Source: Ailanthus altissimus
Lineage: Eukaryota > Streptophyta > Magnoliopsida > Sapindales > Simaroubaceae
Assembly: GCA_946807835.1 (NCBI GenBank)
Contig: OX327683.1
Location: 3,415,001-3,479,000, forward strand
Direction of reading: 5' to 3'
DNA length: 64,000 nucleotides
This document shows, piece after piece, positions 1 to 11,499 of the stretch. The position numbers and the translations under genes were made by a program. Within the stretch, counting starts at the first letter, position 1, and the number at the start of each line of letters is the position of its first letter. A model generated the notes under the pieces. It was not told where the DNA came from, did not search any database, and was given only the letters and a program-made list of their open reading frames with translations.

Positions 1-1036
1 ATGGTAAAACGTTATTTCCAATATTGTGTCATTTCCCCAAAAGATCATAAAATTTATAAAGATAAATTAATTAAATTATGGATAGCACAGGATTACCTTA
101 GTGTAAAAAAAAGAAAAAGAAATGGAGATAATTGATCAAGAATATTTTGACATCTTAGCTACATACACTTTTGTTTAAGAGTTTGACAAAGATGAAGAAT
201 ATGATAGTGTTATTATAAGTTGTAAGATTCATGACATAGTGCATGATTTTGTCCAATATCTATGTAAGCTAGAATGTTTTATGATGGAAGTCAATAGTTA
301 TGATGAATTATTTCAAGAATCATTTAGTGAAAAAGTTCGGCATTTAACGTTAAAGCTTGGCAAAGGGATTCCATTTTCTATCCCCATTTATAGGGCCAAA
401 AAGTTGCACAGCCTCTTGGTTTGTGGCGAAAATGTTGACTTTTCATCATTGAATGAGTTATTTAGTGAATTAACATACGTAAGGGCGTTGGATATAAGTA
501 ATCAAAGATGTGAAAGTATGATCGAAGAGGTTCCAAAAGAGATTGGAAAGTTGGTACACTTGAGATATCTGAATTTGTCTTGGCAGAAGATTGAGAAATT
601 ACTTGAGACATTGTGTGAGTCATATAATTTACAAACTTTAGATATTACTGATTGTACTACTCTTGAAGAACTGCCTTAAGGGATCAGAAAACTAATAAAC
701 ATGAGGCATTTACTTAATGAAAAGATTAGATTGTTGAAGTATATGTCGACAGGGATTGCAAGATTAACTAGTCTCTAGATATTAAAGAAGTTGGTTGCGG
801 ATGGAGATGGAGGTGTGGATGACAGTAAAACATATGCCCTTGAATATCTGAAAGACCTTAACCTTCTTCAAGAATGTCGTATAGAAGGGTTGGGTTATGT
901 GAGAGATATGGGTGAAGCTAAAAGGTCACTATTTGAGAAAAAGAAAAACCTCATTGTTTTGTATCTTGATTTCGAAGATAAGCATGAACAAGGAAGGAAG
1001 AAGAATGAAGAGGACGAATAAGTACTTGAAGCCTTA
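1..1036 (+). pseudogene. NBS-LRR resistance pseudogene, 5' part
   Basis: This is the end of the NB-ARC domain and the first leucine-rich repeats of a CC-NBS-LRR (RGA-like) intracellular immune receptor. Seen: a start resembling the family motif 'KRCF.YCS.FPKD' (here KRYFQYCVISPKD), then 'LIKLWIAQDYL', then after a frame change the conserved 'IHDIVHDFVQYL' MHD region (about 225-260), then LRR text such as 'LVHLRYLNLSW'. The frame is broken near 110-120 and by stops at 176-178, 677-679, 776-778 and 1019-1021, so no receptor can be made. The N-terminal coiled coil and P-loop would lie left of the window. The frame ends at 'VLEAL' (1022-1036) and resumes at 7141. Family assignment is firm; exact orthology is unknown. 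Confidence 0.9.
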
Positions 1037-2890
1037 TGATGAACACTTAAAATTATACATTTAACAAGGGTTTTACATTATTATTTTGTATTACTAGTGT
1101 TTTTAACCCCCCTAAGTTAAGTATGTTTACAATATTGTACCTAATTAGCTTTTAACTTTTTTGTAGTAGGTTCTGTAAAATGAGCATAACTTTTTACCTA
1201 TAAATCCAATTGGAGTGATTCTCAATCCTGTGAAGAGCTAACTCAATGGATTAATATATTATATTACACAAGGCATTTGAAATTCGAGTGTTTAGAGGGT
1301 GAAAATAGCCTAAAACATAATTGATCTGCAGTACAGGCTTAGTACGAACAGTTATCAATATTTGACCCATAACTATAGATATACGTATCTAATATGTATG
1401 AGATAACTCAATTTAGAAAGATAAAAGACTTATCTACAATTTTGATTTTTTGAGTTAAAGTTAATTCGGACCACACATTAATTCTAAATTGGACAATCAA
1501 GTGGGTGCATTAATGATAATCAATGCAAATTAGTTGTCGCCCTTCTTGACTTTTATCATCCAAGTGGTTCCCTCTTCATTTGTCTTGATTTATTTATATT
1601 TTTCTATAAATATGTGACTTATTTATGTCTAAAGTATGTAATTAGAAAGTTAGATTTTAGTTCAAAATACTTGTCTTTTGTATTATCTCTTTGTAGTATT
1701 ATTTCTCTTGTTTACTATTCTAAAGTCATGTTATCTTTTCTTCCATCTCTTTTCTTTTTCTTTAGTTTTATTATGTCCAAGTAATTTTTTTTTTGCTAAA
1801 GTAAAAGGTGAAACTCTTCGTAAGGTAATAAGACATACTTAATTTAAAGGTTTTATATACACAAAATCTTATAAATGGGTTCAAGTATTTATTATGTCAA
1901 TATTTATATTTGTCTACAATAAATTAAGACTCCACTTTATAAGAAATGGTATGTACGCCAAATCTTGTAAATGGTTTCAAGAATTTATTGTACCAATTAT
2001 AAAAATTGTCTATAATAAATCAAGATACACTATTTTACAAGAAAATGTATTAATATTACAAATAAAATAAATACATCATATATAAATTCGCATAACTTAA
2101 GAATAAAACGTTAAATTCATGAATAAGAGTTAAGTATATCTTATTACATTATCAAGAGTTTTACCCTTTCACTTTAGTAAAAAGAAAATTACTTGAACAT
2201 AATAAAACTAAAGAAAAAGAAAAGAGATGGAAGAAGAGATAACATGACTTTAGAATAATAAATAAGAAAAATAATACTACAAAGAGATAATACAAAAAAT
2301 AAGTATTTTGAACTAAAATTCAACTCTTTAATTACATGTTTTGAGCCTAAAAAGGCCACCTATTTATAGAAAAATATGGATAAATCAAGACAAATGAAGA
2401 GGGAATCACTTGAATGATAAAAGTCAAGAAGGGTGGTAATTAATTTTCATTGATTATCATTAATGTACTCAATTGATTGTCCAATTTGGAATTGATGTGG
2501 TCCGAATTAGCTTTCATTCAAAAAATCAAATTGAGTTGTCTCATACGTATTAAATACGTACATATATAGTTATTGGTCAAATACTGATGACTGTTTGGAT
2601 TGGGTCTGTACTGCAGATCAATTCTATTCTAGGCCATTTTCACTTTCTAAATGCTTTGCGAAATAAAATATGTTAGCCTATTGAGTCAGCCCTTTACAGG
2701 ATCAAGAATCACTCCAATTAGATTCCTAGGTAGAAAGTTATTCCTATTTTACCGAACCTACCACAAAACAGTTAAAAGCTAATTAGGTATAATATTGTAA
2801 ACATACTTAAGTTATGGGGGTTAAAGACACTAGTAATACAAAATAATGATGTAAAATTCTTATTAAATGTGTAATTGTAAGTGTTCATCA
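1037..2890. mobile_element. Foldback element with ~0.8-kb inverted arms
   Basis: Left arm 1037-~1850 and right arm ~2130-2890 are inverted copies of each other. The ends are 'tgatgaacac' at 1037 and 'gtgttcatca' at 2881-2890. Further paired landmarks: 'acctaattagc' near 1139 with 'gctaattaggt' near 2779, and 'ctgcagtacag' near 1327 with 'ctgtactgcag' near 2607. Arms look roughly 80-90% alike by eye. No transposase is visible, so it is non-autonomous, most like a foldback or long-TIR MULE derivative. The 9 bases outside the two ends (gaagcctta / cacctccca) do not match, so the right flank has probably been rearranged. It sits exactly at the break in the NBS-LRR frame. Confidence 0.85.
1858..2047 (+). 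repeat. Two ~95-bp tandem units in the foldback loop
   Basis: The unpaired centre of the foldback element holds two diverged direct copies. Both run 'aaatctt-taaatgg-ttcaag', then a 'tctacaataaat' / 'tctataataaat' block, then an 'acaagaaa'-like end. Confidence 0.6.
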
Positions 2891-3761
2891 CACCTCCCAA
2901 TTAGTTTATTGTTAGTTCCTAACGATTCAAGTATAAATAAAATTTGAACACTACTTAAGTATTTCAAACAAAACGTCAGTTTAAAATCATAATCGCTATT
3001 AAGGTTATTTCAATCATAACTTCCAAAATTATGTGTGTGTGTGTGTGTGTATGTGTGTGTGTGAATTAAGTCGAAGCCTTCTTATTATAAACCACAACAT
3101 ATATAGCCTTAAAAAATTTCTCCAAGTAAATGGCTCAACTCCATATCCTCACAGGGGAATAACTGTTTAACGGGTTAGGATTTTACTTATGGAGTTGGAA
3201 AATAAATAATCGCTCAAGAAAATGTTACATTTAAGGACAGACAGACGAACTAACATTAATCCAAAGATAGAAAAATCAATTACTTAGAGTCAAACCATTA
3301 ATTATTTTATGCGAATCTTATGAATAGAGAATCTAATGATAAAATTGCTTCCTAATGACTTTTGTCTTCTAAAATTGAATGAAGATTTTATTGAATTGAA
3401 TTGATTTTTTTTTTATACTTTTGTTTTTGCTTTTTTTTTTTGAAGACGCAAAGAATCATTACAAAATAAGAGCAATTTCTTACCATATTGCTTTTTCAAT
3501 TTTTTTTTATCATCTTTTAGCTAAGCACTCAAATCATTCATCCTAAATAATGTCATTTCAAACAAAAATTAATTATTTTAAAAGATCAATGAAAGTTTGT
3601 AAGGTGTGATCTCAAGCCTCTTTACTCACTCACAAAGATGTGTGAGTTTAGAAAAAAAAAATATGATGCGAACTAAGTTACTAAAAAAATCACAAGGTCC
3701 ATTTAACATTCATGTGATAGGAACAATAGCACAACAGCCCATGTGATATGAAGTCTCAATA
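2891..3761. other. Non-coding stretch with a GT microsatellite
   Basis: AT-rich sequence with no supportable gene. It contains a (GT)n run at about 3031-3062 and homopolymer T runs near 3405-3440. Confidence 0.6.
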
Positions 3762-3981
3762 TTGGTAGTTGTTAGTAGTTATAAGTTACTATTAATTGTT
3801 CTAATAAGTGCTAACATTCCAAGTGCCTAGTTTATTGGTAGTAGTTGGTAGTTAGTAATAAGTTTTCATTAATTGTTGTAATAAGTGTTGTAATCTTAAG
3901 TGCCTAAATTATTGGTAGTAGTTGATAGTTAGTAGTTTTAAGTTGTCTTTAGTTGCTGTAATAAATGTTAGACATTTCAAG
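3762..3981 (+). repeat. Three tandem ~75-bp units before a TATA-like box
   Basis: Units start at 3762, 3835 and 3912. Each begins 'ttggtagt', continues through 'agt-ataagtt' and 'ttaattgt-taataagtg', and ends near 'aagtgccta'. They are followed by 'ttcttataaatatatgaga' at about 3985-4003. Direct repeats just upstream of a TATA-like box are common in retroelement LTR promoters, so this may be LTR sequence, but no matching second LTR was found. Confidence 0.6.
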
Positions 3982-4769
3982 AGGTTCTTATAAATATATG
4001 AGAGATGAGTGAGAACAAAAAGAAAATTGATAATATTAATGTTGGGAGTTTTTCTTTTAAGTTCTTCAAAGAAATTTTTATTAGAACTTATCAAGATTTC
4101 ATCTTGTGGCGTTCTTTCAGACTTATCACTCACAACTTCTCATCTATCTTGAGTGTGACGTCTACTATCTTCTTATACCTCTGGTTCTTATCTTTAATAG
4201 ATAACGGATTAAAGTTCTTATTTTTGTTTATATAAAAATTTGAATTAGAATGATCCTTGACAAAAGAACCTCATTGAGCGTCGGGTCTCGCCTTTCTTTG
4301 TGAGGTTCACATCAGAATATGTATACTTAAACATGAAAATTCTATTGGCTATATATATTGAATCATCTATTTTACCACAAGACTTAGTATTATGCTTAAG
4401 AAATAATTTTAAAACTTATTCTTTAGTAACCTAGATAAAAAAAAAGTGATTTAAACAAAACAATTTTGAGATTATACCTCAATAGTAAAGTAAACTTATT
4501 TACACAAAAGTTACTAAAAACATAATCAATAAACAAAAGTACATAAAATGCATTAAAAATAAATCAATTAGAATATGTTTAAAAGTTCAGTAATGTACTA
4601 TTTACTCTACCATTCTATCTACAGTGGCACCACGATGTCCCCCGAGTCTTAGAATACGTCTCAAAAATGCAGAAATGAACTTTTTACACACATTATTCAT
4701 GATGACTTTTTTTAGAGAGCAAATTGATAGAAAAAAAAAATTAACACTAATATTATATATCAACTATAT
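3982..4769. other. Unassigned sequence, possible LTR/UTR
   Basis: No coding sequence is supportable. It lies between the tandem repeats and the 3' untranslated part of the minus-strand gypsy element, so it may be that element's LTR. No LTR boundary pair could be found. Confidence 0.4.
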
Positions 4770-5013
4770 TCTCCCCCAACCAGATTGAGACATTCTCCTC
4801 AATGTCAAATATAGAAAGAGTAAAGTATAAAAGATATCATCTGAAACATCTTTTATTAAAAATAAAACCTACAACAAAATAAAATAAGCCACACAAAATG
4901 ATAACAGCCATGGTAATTATGTACAAATAGTGTGATTGTGGCTCACATTTTCCTTTGATTTTATGTCCAGAAATGGTTTAAACGCCCTCTATGGGTCAAA
5001 GATATGCTTCCCA

Positions 5014-5268
5014 TCAATTTTTTTTTATAAATTGGTAAATAGGGTTTTTTAAAGTTAGATTTTTGAGACTGTACTGCTCATGTTCAATTTTGAATTTGTT
5101 CCATAAATCGAGAAGTTTACGTTGTACAAGCCTATAAGGATGCGTCTCAAAAGTCACTAGAATGTCATTTAAAGACTCCTTACTCATTTCATCTTTAATG
5201 AACCTAATTTTATCTTCGTAATTTATAGGCACCATTCCTAAAGTGCGACAACGTGTATTGTAAGTCAT
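5014..5268 (-). CDS. Unrecognised 84-residue ORF in the gypsy 3' region
   Basis: An open frame lies between the end of pol and the G-rich tract of the gypsy element, on the same strand. It is basic, with no signal peptide or membrane segment, and ends with 'IKKN'. I do not recognise a domain. It could be a relic of the extra ORF some Athila/Tat elements carry after pol, or chance. Confidence 0.2.
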   Translation of the reverse strand: MTYNTRCRTLGMVPINYEDKIRFIKDEMSKESLNDILVTFETHPYRLVQRKLLDLWNKFKIEHEQYSLKNLTLKNPIYQFIKKN

Positions 5269-5744
5269 GCGTGCACACTTTTAATAAACACTTAATATTT
5301 TTGCCCTTTACTTTTTTGCAAAAAGAGTTTTTACCTAAGCTAGGCATATAGAAAATTAATTAGTCTGAAAACTCGTATATCAATCAAACTTTGGCTTCAA
5401 TTAACCAATGTACATCAACATGTATATTCATAATTATTAATAACCTTAATCTTTTATATCTTACTTGGTAAATTTTCTTTAAAGCATTTTGAGGTAATGA
5501 GGAAAAACGTTTTTTCAAATTCATTAGAATGTCATTTATTTTTTTTAGAAATGAGAAGAAGAGAATGTATCAGTAATTATGAGAAACTAATAAAACCGAC
5601 TTGAAATGTCACAGAGTACCGTTATCCACTACTTAACCGAGGTGCAAAACAAAACTTTAATAAAAATACTAAATTAACCTGCAAGTATAAAAAAAAAATA
5701 AAGTTAGAAGAAAAATAAATATATGTAAATATGTAAAATAAAAA

Positions 5745-7140
5745 TTAATTGGTCTTGTAATAAGAGTCAGACAGGGACACAAATTCTTCATGAAAAGGTT
5801 GGTTTTCTAGAAACGGCTTGAGTCTTTGCCTATTTACCTTAAACACATTACCATTTTTAGGTTTTCAATATCAATTGTTCCATAAGGGTACACATGTTTC
5901 ACAATAAAAAGGTTTTCCATCTTGATCTTAAATTTTCAAGGAATATGTGAAGTCGAGAATTATAAAGCAAAACTATATGACCAACATCAAATGTTTTTCT
6001 TTAAATTTTTTGATCATGAAAAACTTTGATTTTACGTTTATGAATTTTTGAATTCTGATATGCATCATTTCTCAATTCTTTAAGTTCATTTATTTGTAAT
6101 TTACGTATCTGTTCAGCAGAATCAAGATTTGCGTTGAAAGTTTTAATGACTTAGTAGGCTTTATGCTTAAGTTTCATAAGTAAGTGATAAGGTTTCTCAT
6201 AAACTATCTTATAAGGAGACATTCCCAATGAAGTTTTAAAAGTAGTTCTATAAGATTAAAGTTGCGATTTGGGTTTACAATTTTTTTTTTCAAAATTTAT
6301 TTTATCTCCTTATTTGCTAGTTGAACTTGTCAACTTATTTGAGGATGATAAAGGGTGACAACTTTATAAGTAATACCATATTTTTTTCATTAATGTTTCA
6401 AATGGCCTATTACAAAAGTGCTTACCCCTATCACTTATAATGACTCGAGGGATTCTAAATAGACTCAAGATATTTTCTTTCAAAAATTGCATGACTGTTT
6501 TATGGTCATAATTTCGACATGAAATAACCTCAACCTATTTTAAGACATAATCTACTGCGACTAAGATATACGTAAATTCAAATGATAGTGGAAATGGTCC
6601 CATGAAATCTATTCCCCAACAATAAAAAATTTCAATAACAAAAATAGAGTTTAAATACATCATGTTTTGTTTTGAAATGGATCCCAATTTTTGACAAAAT
6701 GTATGTGTATCTTTAAATAAAGTGGGCTAATAAAATTCACACTGCAAGATTTTTGCAACTGTTTTCTTTTAAGAGAAATATCCCCCACATGCTTCAGAAT
6801 GATAAAATTCAATAACTCTACTTAGTTCATTGTCGAGTATGCATCTTCAAAATATTTGGTTAGAACATATTTAAAGAGATAAGAATTATCCCAATAAAAT
6901 TTTTTTACCTCAGTTAAAAATTTCTTTATATCTTGAACATTCTATTGAAGTGACATTTCTCCTGTTATAAGAAAATTAACAATATTAGCATATCAATGCA
7001 TTATAACTGTAGAAATTAAAAATTCATCAGGAAAAAAATTATTAATAGATATTATTTATGTTGATGAATCTAGTACGAATCTTGATAAGTGATCTACAAT
7101 AATATTCTCAACTCCCTTCTTATTCTTGATAGTGACCTTG
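5745..7140 (-). pseudogene. Ty3/gypsy pol relic: RNase H end and integrase
   Basis: Integrase inserts the element cDNA. Seen on the minus strand: 'HSEACGG'-like zinc-finger text in decayed form near 6800, a catalytic-core region with 'ISDRGKHFCNRPFETLMKKYG' in pieces (about 6360-6450), 'YHPQISGQVQLANKEI' (about 6290-6340), then 'MSPYKIVYEKPYHL' (about 6190-6230), 'INELKELRNDAY' (about 6060-6100) and the tail 'VNRQRLKPF'. That Y-K-P-H-L stretch is diagnostic of the Athila/Tat side of Ty3/gypsy. Many stops and frame changes interrupt it. The last codon is the TAA at 5745-5747. Confidence 0.8.
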
Positions 7141-7680
7141 CAACTATCTTTAAATTTAAAGGAATTAAAGATGCATAACTACAGAGGCAACACTATTTTC
7201 CCCAGTTGGTTGGTTTCCTTAACCAATCTAAGGGAATTACAAATCTGGATGTGCTTCCGTTGTGAGCATTTGCCTTCTTTAGGTAATTGCTATCCTTAGA
7301 AAGTCTCTGGATAGAAAGATTTGGGAGTTTGAAAAGAGTGGGTTATGAATTTTTGGGAATATTAAAAGCGATCATCATGATCTTGGCTTATCTTCCTCTT
7401 CCTCTATTATTGCTTTTCCCAAACTGAAATCACTCAATATTAAGTTCATGAATGAATTGGAAGAATGTGAATACGAGACTGTAGAAGGAAATGGAGATAT
7501 CATAATCATGCCACATCTTTCTTCTTTGGTATTGTTCTACTGCCCCAAATTAAAGACGTTGTCGGGTTAACTTTTTCAAAAGACGACACTATAAAAATTA
7601 ATAGTTTACAGCTGTTCTGTTCCGAAATCGACAATGGAAAGATCTAAACTATCTCACATACCCCAAGTCAGTATTTTTTT
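7141..7680 (+). pseudogene. NBS-LRR resistance pseudogene, 3' part
   Basis: This is the C-terminal LRR region of the gene whose 5' part ends at 1036. The frame opens with 'QLSLNLKELKMHNYRGN', continues 'SLTNLRELQIW' and 'CEHLPSLG', and after frame changes 'IAFPKLKSLNIKFM' (about 7405-7450) and 'MPHLSSLVLFYCPKLKTL' (about 7508-7562). These are textbook RGA-type LRR units. Frame changes near 7280-7350 and a stop near 7567 show decay. Joined to 1-1036 it would make one continuous LRR domain, so the two pieces are one interrupted pseudogene. Confidence 0.88.
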
Positions 7681-8163
7681 ATTAAAGTTGAGCGAAAAAG
7701 GTTCTTGAGGTCATCTCTTCACCTATTTCCTTCTTCTTAATTGTTGTTTCTGATTTCAACTATACACTAGAAAAATATTTTCAGTCAATTTAATTTTGAA
7801 TCATGTTAATGATTAGAAAATCCAAGCATTTTTTTTTTAATTCTGTTTTTCAACATTTTGAGTTATTGATTAAATGTCTAACTAGTTCGACTGTTAAGAT
7901 TTTTTATTGTTGAAAACTAAATGAGGGGAAACTGATTAGTATCAAAATTTTGAATATTTTGATATCTAATAGCCATTTTGAAAAGGCCAAGTTCATATTG
8001 TTTAATAATTTTAGTGTAGGTATTGAAAACGGACAAGCATATTTCCATTAATGCATTTCTAATTCATTTTATTTCAGGATGATATAACAAACTTCTAGAT
8101 TTAGTAGGTCCAAAAGAAAGGAATGTTGTCTTCCCAAAGGAAAGATAGCATCCAGAGATATCT
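7681..8163. other. No gene seen
   Basis: AT-rich sequence after the NBS-LRR relic. It probably includes old 3' flank of that gene; no ORF or repeat is supportable. Confidence 0.5.
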
Positions 8164-9050
8164 TGTAATACACCACATTTTTTTTTAAAAAAAAAAGGTC
8201 TTAAGCCCATTTTTCTCCAAAGCCCACCAAAATACTATTTTCTTTTATATTAGCTATTAAAGAAAAAATAAAACACAACTCTTCTTCTTTAAAGACGATG
8301 GTTGCTGATAGAATTTAGACCTTTACTCTTGTTAACTCATAGATGATTTTAAGTTATTAGATTATGGGTAATGCTTTAAACATGAATTTAAACCTCTTAG
8401 TGTTAGGATTTCTCTAATTAGAGAGATTTAGACATTTAAAGTTTTAGAGAGAGAAAATTAGTGTGAGAAAGAGTATTCAAGTTTATAGGAGCAAAATTAT
8501 TACTTTAATTTAAGGTTTTGTTAATTATATGTTGGAGAGTATGATTTCATGAAAAGAGGGAGATTTAGGTTTTAGAAAAACTCTAACCATTGGTTTTGGG
8601 GGTAATTTTATAATTCACTAAATTAGTGGCTTAAATTATTATTATTTTTTATTTTAGAACCCATAGAAAATTTACAGAACGAGTTGGACCCCATACCGCA
8701 AAGTTTGCATCGATCCAATGAGTTGATAAGTATATAAATCGTTACGTTGTCATTTTATATAATAGATTTTTGTTTAGAATTGTCAATTTTAGGTACTAAT
8801 TTCTTTATCAATGAATAATATTTATCAATGAATAATAGTGTACTTTGTCTCATTTAGGAAGGTTCCTGAGTGTGATGCGTCCCGATAACGTGTTTTCGAT
8901 AAACATCATCACTTTTTGTGAGTGAAATTTATATTATTTATGTATATATAAAATTTATTCCTCATATTAAATATTTAATTTATTACGCACCATTTTATAA
9001 AATCTATAAAACATGATGATTATTTAATTTATAGTTAAATTATTTATTTT
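8164..9050 (+). mobile_element. Gypsy LTR, plus orientation, 3'-truncated
   Basis: It starts 'TGTAATACACCACA' and is a near-mirror of 9996 down to about 9150. Shared blocks include 'agcccaccaaaata' (8220), 'aacacaactcttcttctttaaa' in part (8275), a Met-less purine-rich tract, and 'gtgagtgaaatttatatta' (8920). It is the same LTR family as the minus-strand element just downstream, but inverted. No PPT or PBS flanks it, so it is a stray or rearranged copy. Confidence 0.75.
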
Positions 9051-9996
9051 ACGTGATTAATTACTTTTTTTGAATGTATTTAATTCAAATATTTATCTTA
9101 CATTATAAAAAACACATTCATATTATATTTTAACTCCTTAAATATTTGTAAAGAATATTATAAAATCATGTATAATAAATAAAATCTTTAATATGAGAAA
9201 TAATTTATATAAATACATATATAATATAAATTTCACTCACAAAAAGTCATGATGTTTATAAAAAAATGTATTATTGGGATACGTCACATTCGAAAATCCT
9301 CTTAAATAAGACAAAGTGCACTATTATTCATTGATAAGAAAATTAATACCCAAAATTGACGATTCTAAACAAAAATCTATTATACAAAATGATAACGTAA
9401 CGACTTATCAACTCGTTGGATCGATACGAACTTTGCGGTATGGGGTCTAACTCGTTCCGTTAATTTTCTACAAGTCTTAAAACGAAAAAAAATAATAATT
9501 TAAACAACTAATTTAGTGAATTACAAAATTACCCTCAAAATCAAGGGTTAGGGTTTTTCTAAAACCTAAATCCCTCTCTTTTCATGAAATCATACTCTCC
9601 AATATATAATTGACAATAAAAACCTTAAATTAGAGTAATAATCTTACTCCTATAAGCTTGGATACTTCTCTTCACATTAGTTTTCTCTCTCTAAAAACTT
9701 AAATGTCTAAATCTCTCTCTAATTAGAGAAATTCTAATATTAAGAGGTTTAAATTCATGTTTAAAGCATTACCTAGAACCTAATAACTTAAAATCATCCA
9801 TGAAATTAAAAACAAGAGCCAAGGGAAACTCACATTTGTTCTCTCGGCAACCACCTTTTTTAAAGAAGAAGAGTTGTGTTTTATTTTTTCTTTGATAGCT
9901 AATATAATAGAAAATGATATTTTGGTGGGCTTAGGGGGGGGTTTGGAAATAGGTTTAAGACCTTTTTTTTTTCTTTTAAATATGTGGCATATTACA
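9051..9996 (-). mobile_element. 3' LTR (5' portion) of minus-strand gypsy element
   Basis: On the minus strand it begins 'TGTAATATGCCACA' at 9996, directly after a purine-rich tract 'aagggagaagga' (about 9998-10010). The polyprotein end there reads 'FRGQNFL', a decayed form of the usual end of chromovirus-like elements. The LTR runs down until it meets the inverted plus-strand LTR near 9050. The 5' LTR copy (12543-13950) overlaps only about 9150-9320 of it, so the full LTR may have been about 2 kb. Confidence 0.75.
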
Positions 9997-10098
9997 ATCC
10001 TTCTCCCTTATAAAAAATTTTGTCCTCGAAATTTAACATACTTGAGGGGAAAAGATGTGGATATTGTGCTCACATTAAGTCCTCGCGCTCCTAAGTAG
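9874..10098 (+). other. Spurious ORF over the LTR/internal junction
   Basis: This plus-strand open frame crosses the 3' LTR start and PPT of the minus-strand element and has no protein-like features. It is recorded so that it is not taken for a gene. Confidence 0.6.
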
Positions 10099-10099
10099 C

Positions 10100-11430
10100 C
10101 TATTCCTTTGCATGATTCTTCCACATAACCACTAAGGGAAAAGTTTTAGAACGCAGGACTTGTTGCTTCTTTTCCAATATCTTCGCCAGTTCCTCCTTAT
10201 ATGTTAAATCTGCCCTCAATTGAACAGATTGTTGTCTTAACACTTGGCTTGGGTCATACATGTACTTCCAAGGCATTGAGACATAAAACACATTGTGGAT
10301 TCTTGATAGCTCCGGTGGTAGAGCTAAGTGATAGGCAACTGTGCCCACACGCTCTATGATCTCATACGAACCAATGTACCACGCTTCCCAAAATAAAGAG
10401 TACCCGAAAAATAAGAGATTCGTAGAAATACTAGGTCTCTAACATTAAAATTCAGATCTCATACGCTTATCAGCATAACTCTTTTTGTCTATTTTGAGCT
10501 ATTTTCATCTTCTCTCGAATAATCTTTATTTTATCATTAGCATCTTACACTAATTCTGGACCCAATAATCCTCTTCCGCCCACTTCGTCCCAGCAAGCTA
10601 GAGTTCTACATTTCCTACCATACAAAGCCTTATATGGAGTTATCTCAATACTAGCTTGGTAACTATTATTATAGGTAAACTCTATCAAAGGTAAGTAAGC
10701 ATCCCAACTACATTTGAACTCAATCACGCAAGCTCATAGCATGTCTTCCAAGGTTTATATAGTACGCTCTGATTGTTCATCTGTTTGGGGATGAAAAGCG
10801 GTACTAAAATTCAACCTTGTGCTTAACGCCTTCTGCAAACTAGGCCATAATTTAGATGTAAAACGGGGATCTTGATCAGATACTATGGATACAGGCGCTC
10901 CATGAAGACGTACTATCTCAGCTACATAAATACTAGCCAACCTAACAAGTGAATAAGTAGTTTGATAGGTAAGAAGTGAGCAGACTTCGTGAGTCGATCG
11001 ATAATCACCCATACACTGTCATAACCCATTTGAGTATGTGGAAGCCCTTTCACATAGTCTATAGTAATATGCTCCCATTTTCACTCAGGAATAAGAATGG
11101 GCCGAAAAGTCATGCAGGCCTCTGGTGCTCGACCTTGATCTGCTGACAAACTAAGCACCGAAAAACAAACTCAGCAATCTCTTTCTTCGTACCTTGCCAC
11201 TAATAATGATCTCTAATGTACAGTACATCTTCGTACTACCCGAATGCATGGCATAGACCGAACAATGAGCTTCTTCCATGATCTCATTTTTCAAATCTTT
11301 TATATTAGGTACACAAAGTCCACTACCCATAGTTAGGGTCTCATCATCTCTTACCATGAAATTAGCTCTCAAACCCTTTTTCACATCATCAATCAACTTT
11401 ACTAACGAACGGTCATAAGTTTGCATATCA
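10100..11430 (-). pseudogene. Ty3/gypsy integrase relic
   Basis: Seen on the minus strand: an H2C2 zinc-binding region in decayed form with 'LCVPNIKDLKNEIMEEAH' (about 11260-11320), the catalytic core with 'IVSDQDPRFTSKLWPSLQ' and 'FHPQTDEQSERT' (10755-10910), '[19 protein letters not shown]' (about 10640-10710), 'YGRKCRT', and downstream 'GTVAYHLALPPELSRIHNVF' (about 10290-10348), the usual end of the integrase and start of the tail. Frameshifts separate these blocks (near 10350, 10545, 10740 and 11150). Confidence 0.88.
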
Positions 11431-11499
11431 CAAACTCTATTAATTATTGTAGGCCTGACCTAAAAGTTGGCCATCATGGTAGCCTTCGTTACCTCTACC

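Larger units (their letters stand above)
4770..7140 (-). mobile_element. Truncated Athila/Tat-like Ty3/gypsy element
   Basis: Read on the minus strand, from high to low coordinates, this is the 3' half of a Ty3/gypsy polyprotein followed by the region before the 3' LTR. Visible in order: the RNase H end with 'VDHLSRF' (about 7100), integrase text, the polyprotein C-terminus, then at about 4765-4800 a 'ttgggggag' tract preceded by 'gacattgaggagaatgt'. A tract of that kind is typical of the untranslated region of Athila/Tat elements. Gag, protease and reverse transcriptase are absent: the element stops abruptly at 7140, where the NBS-LRR frame begins again. The 3' LTR is not delimited. Confidence 0.8.
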
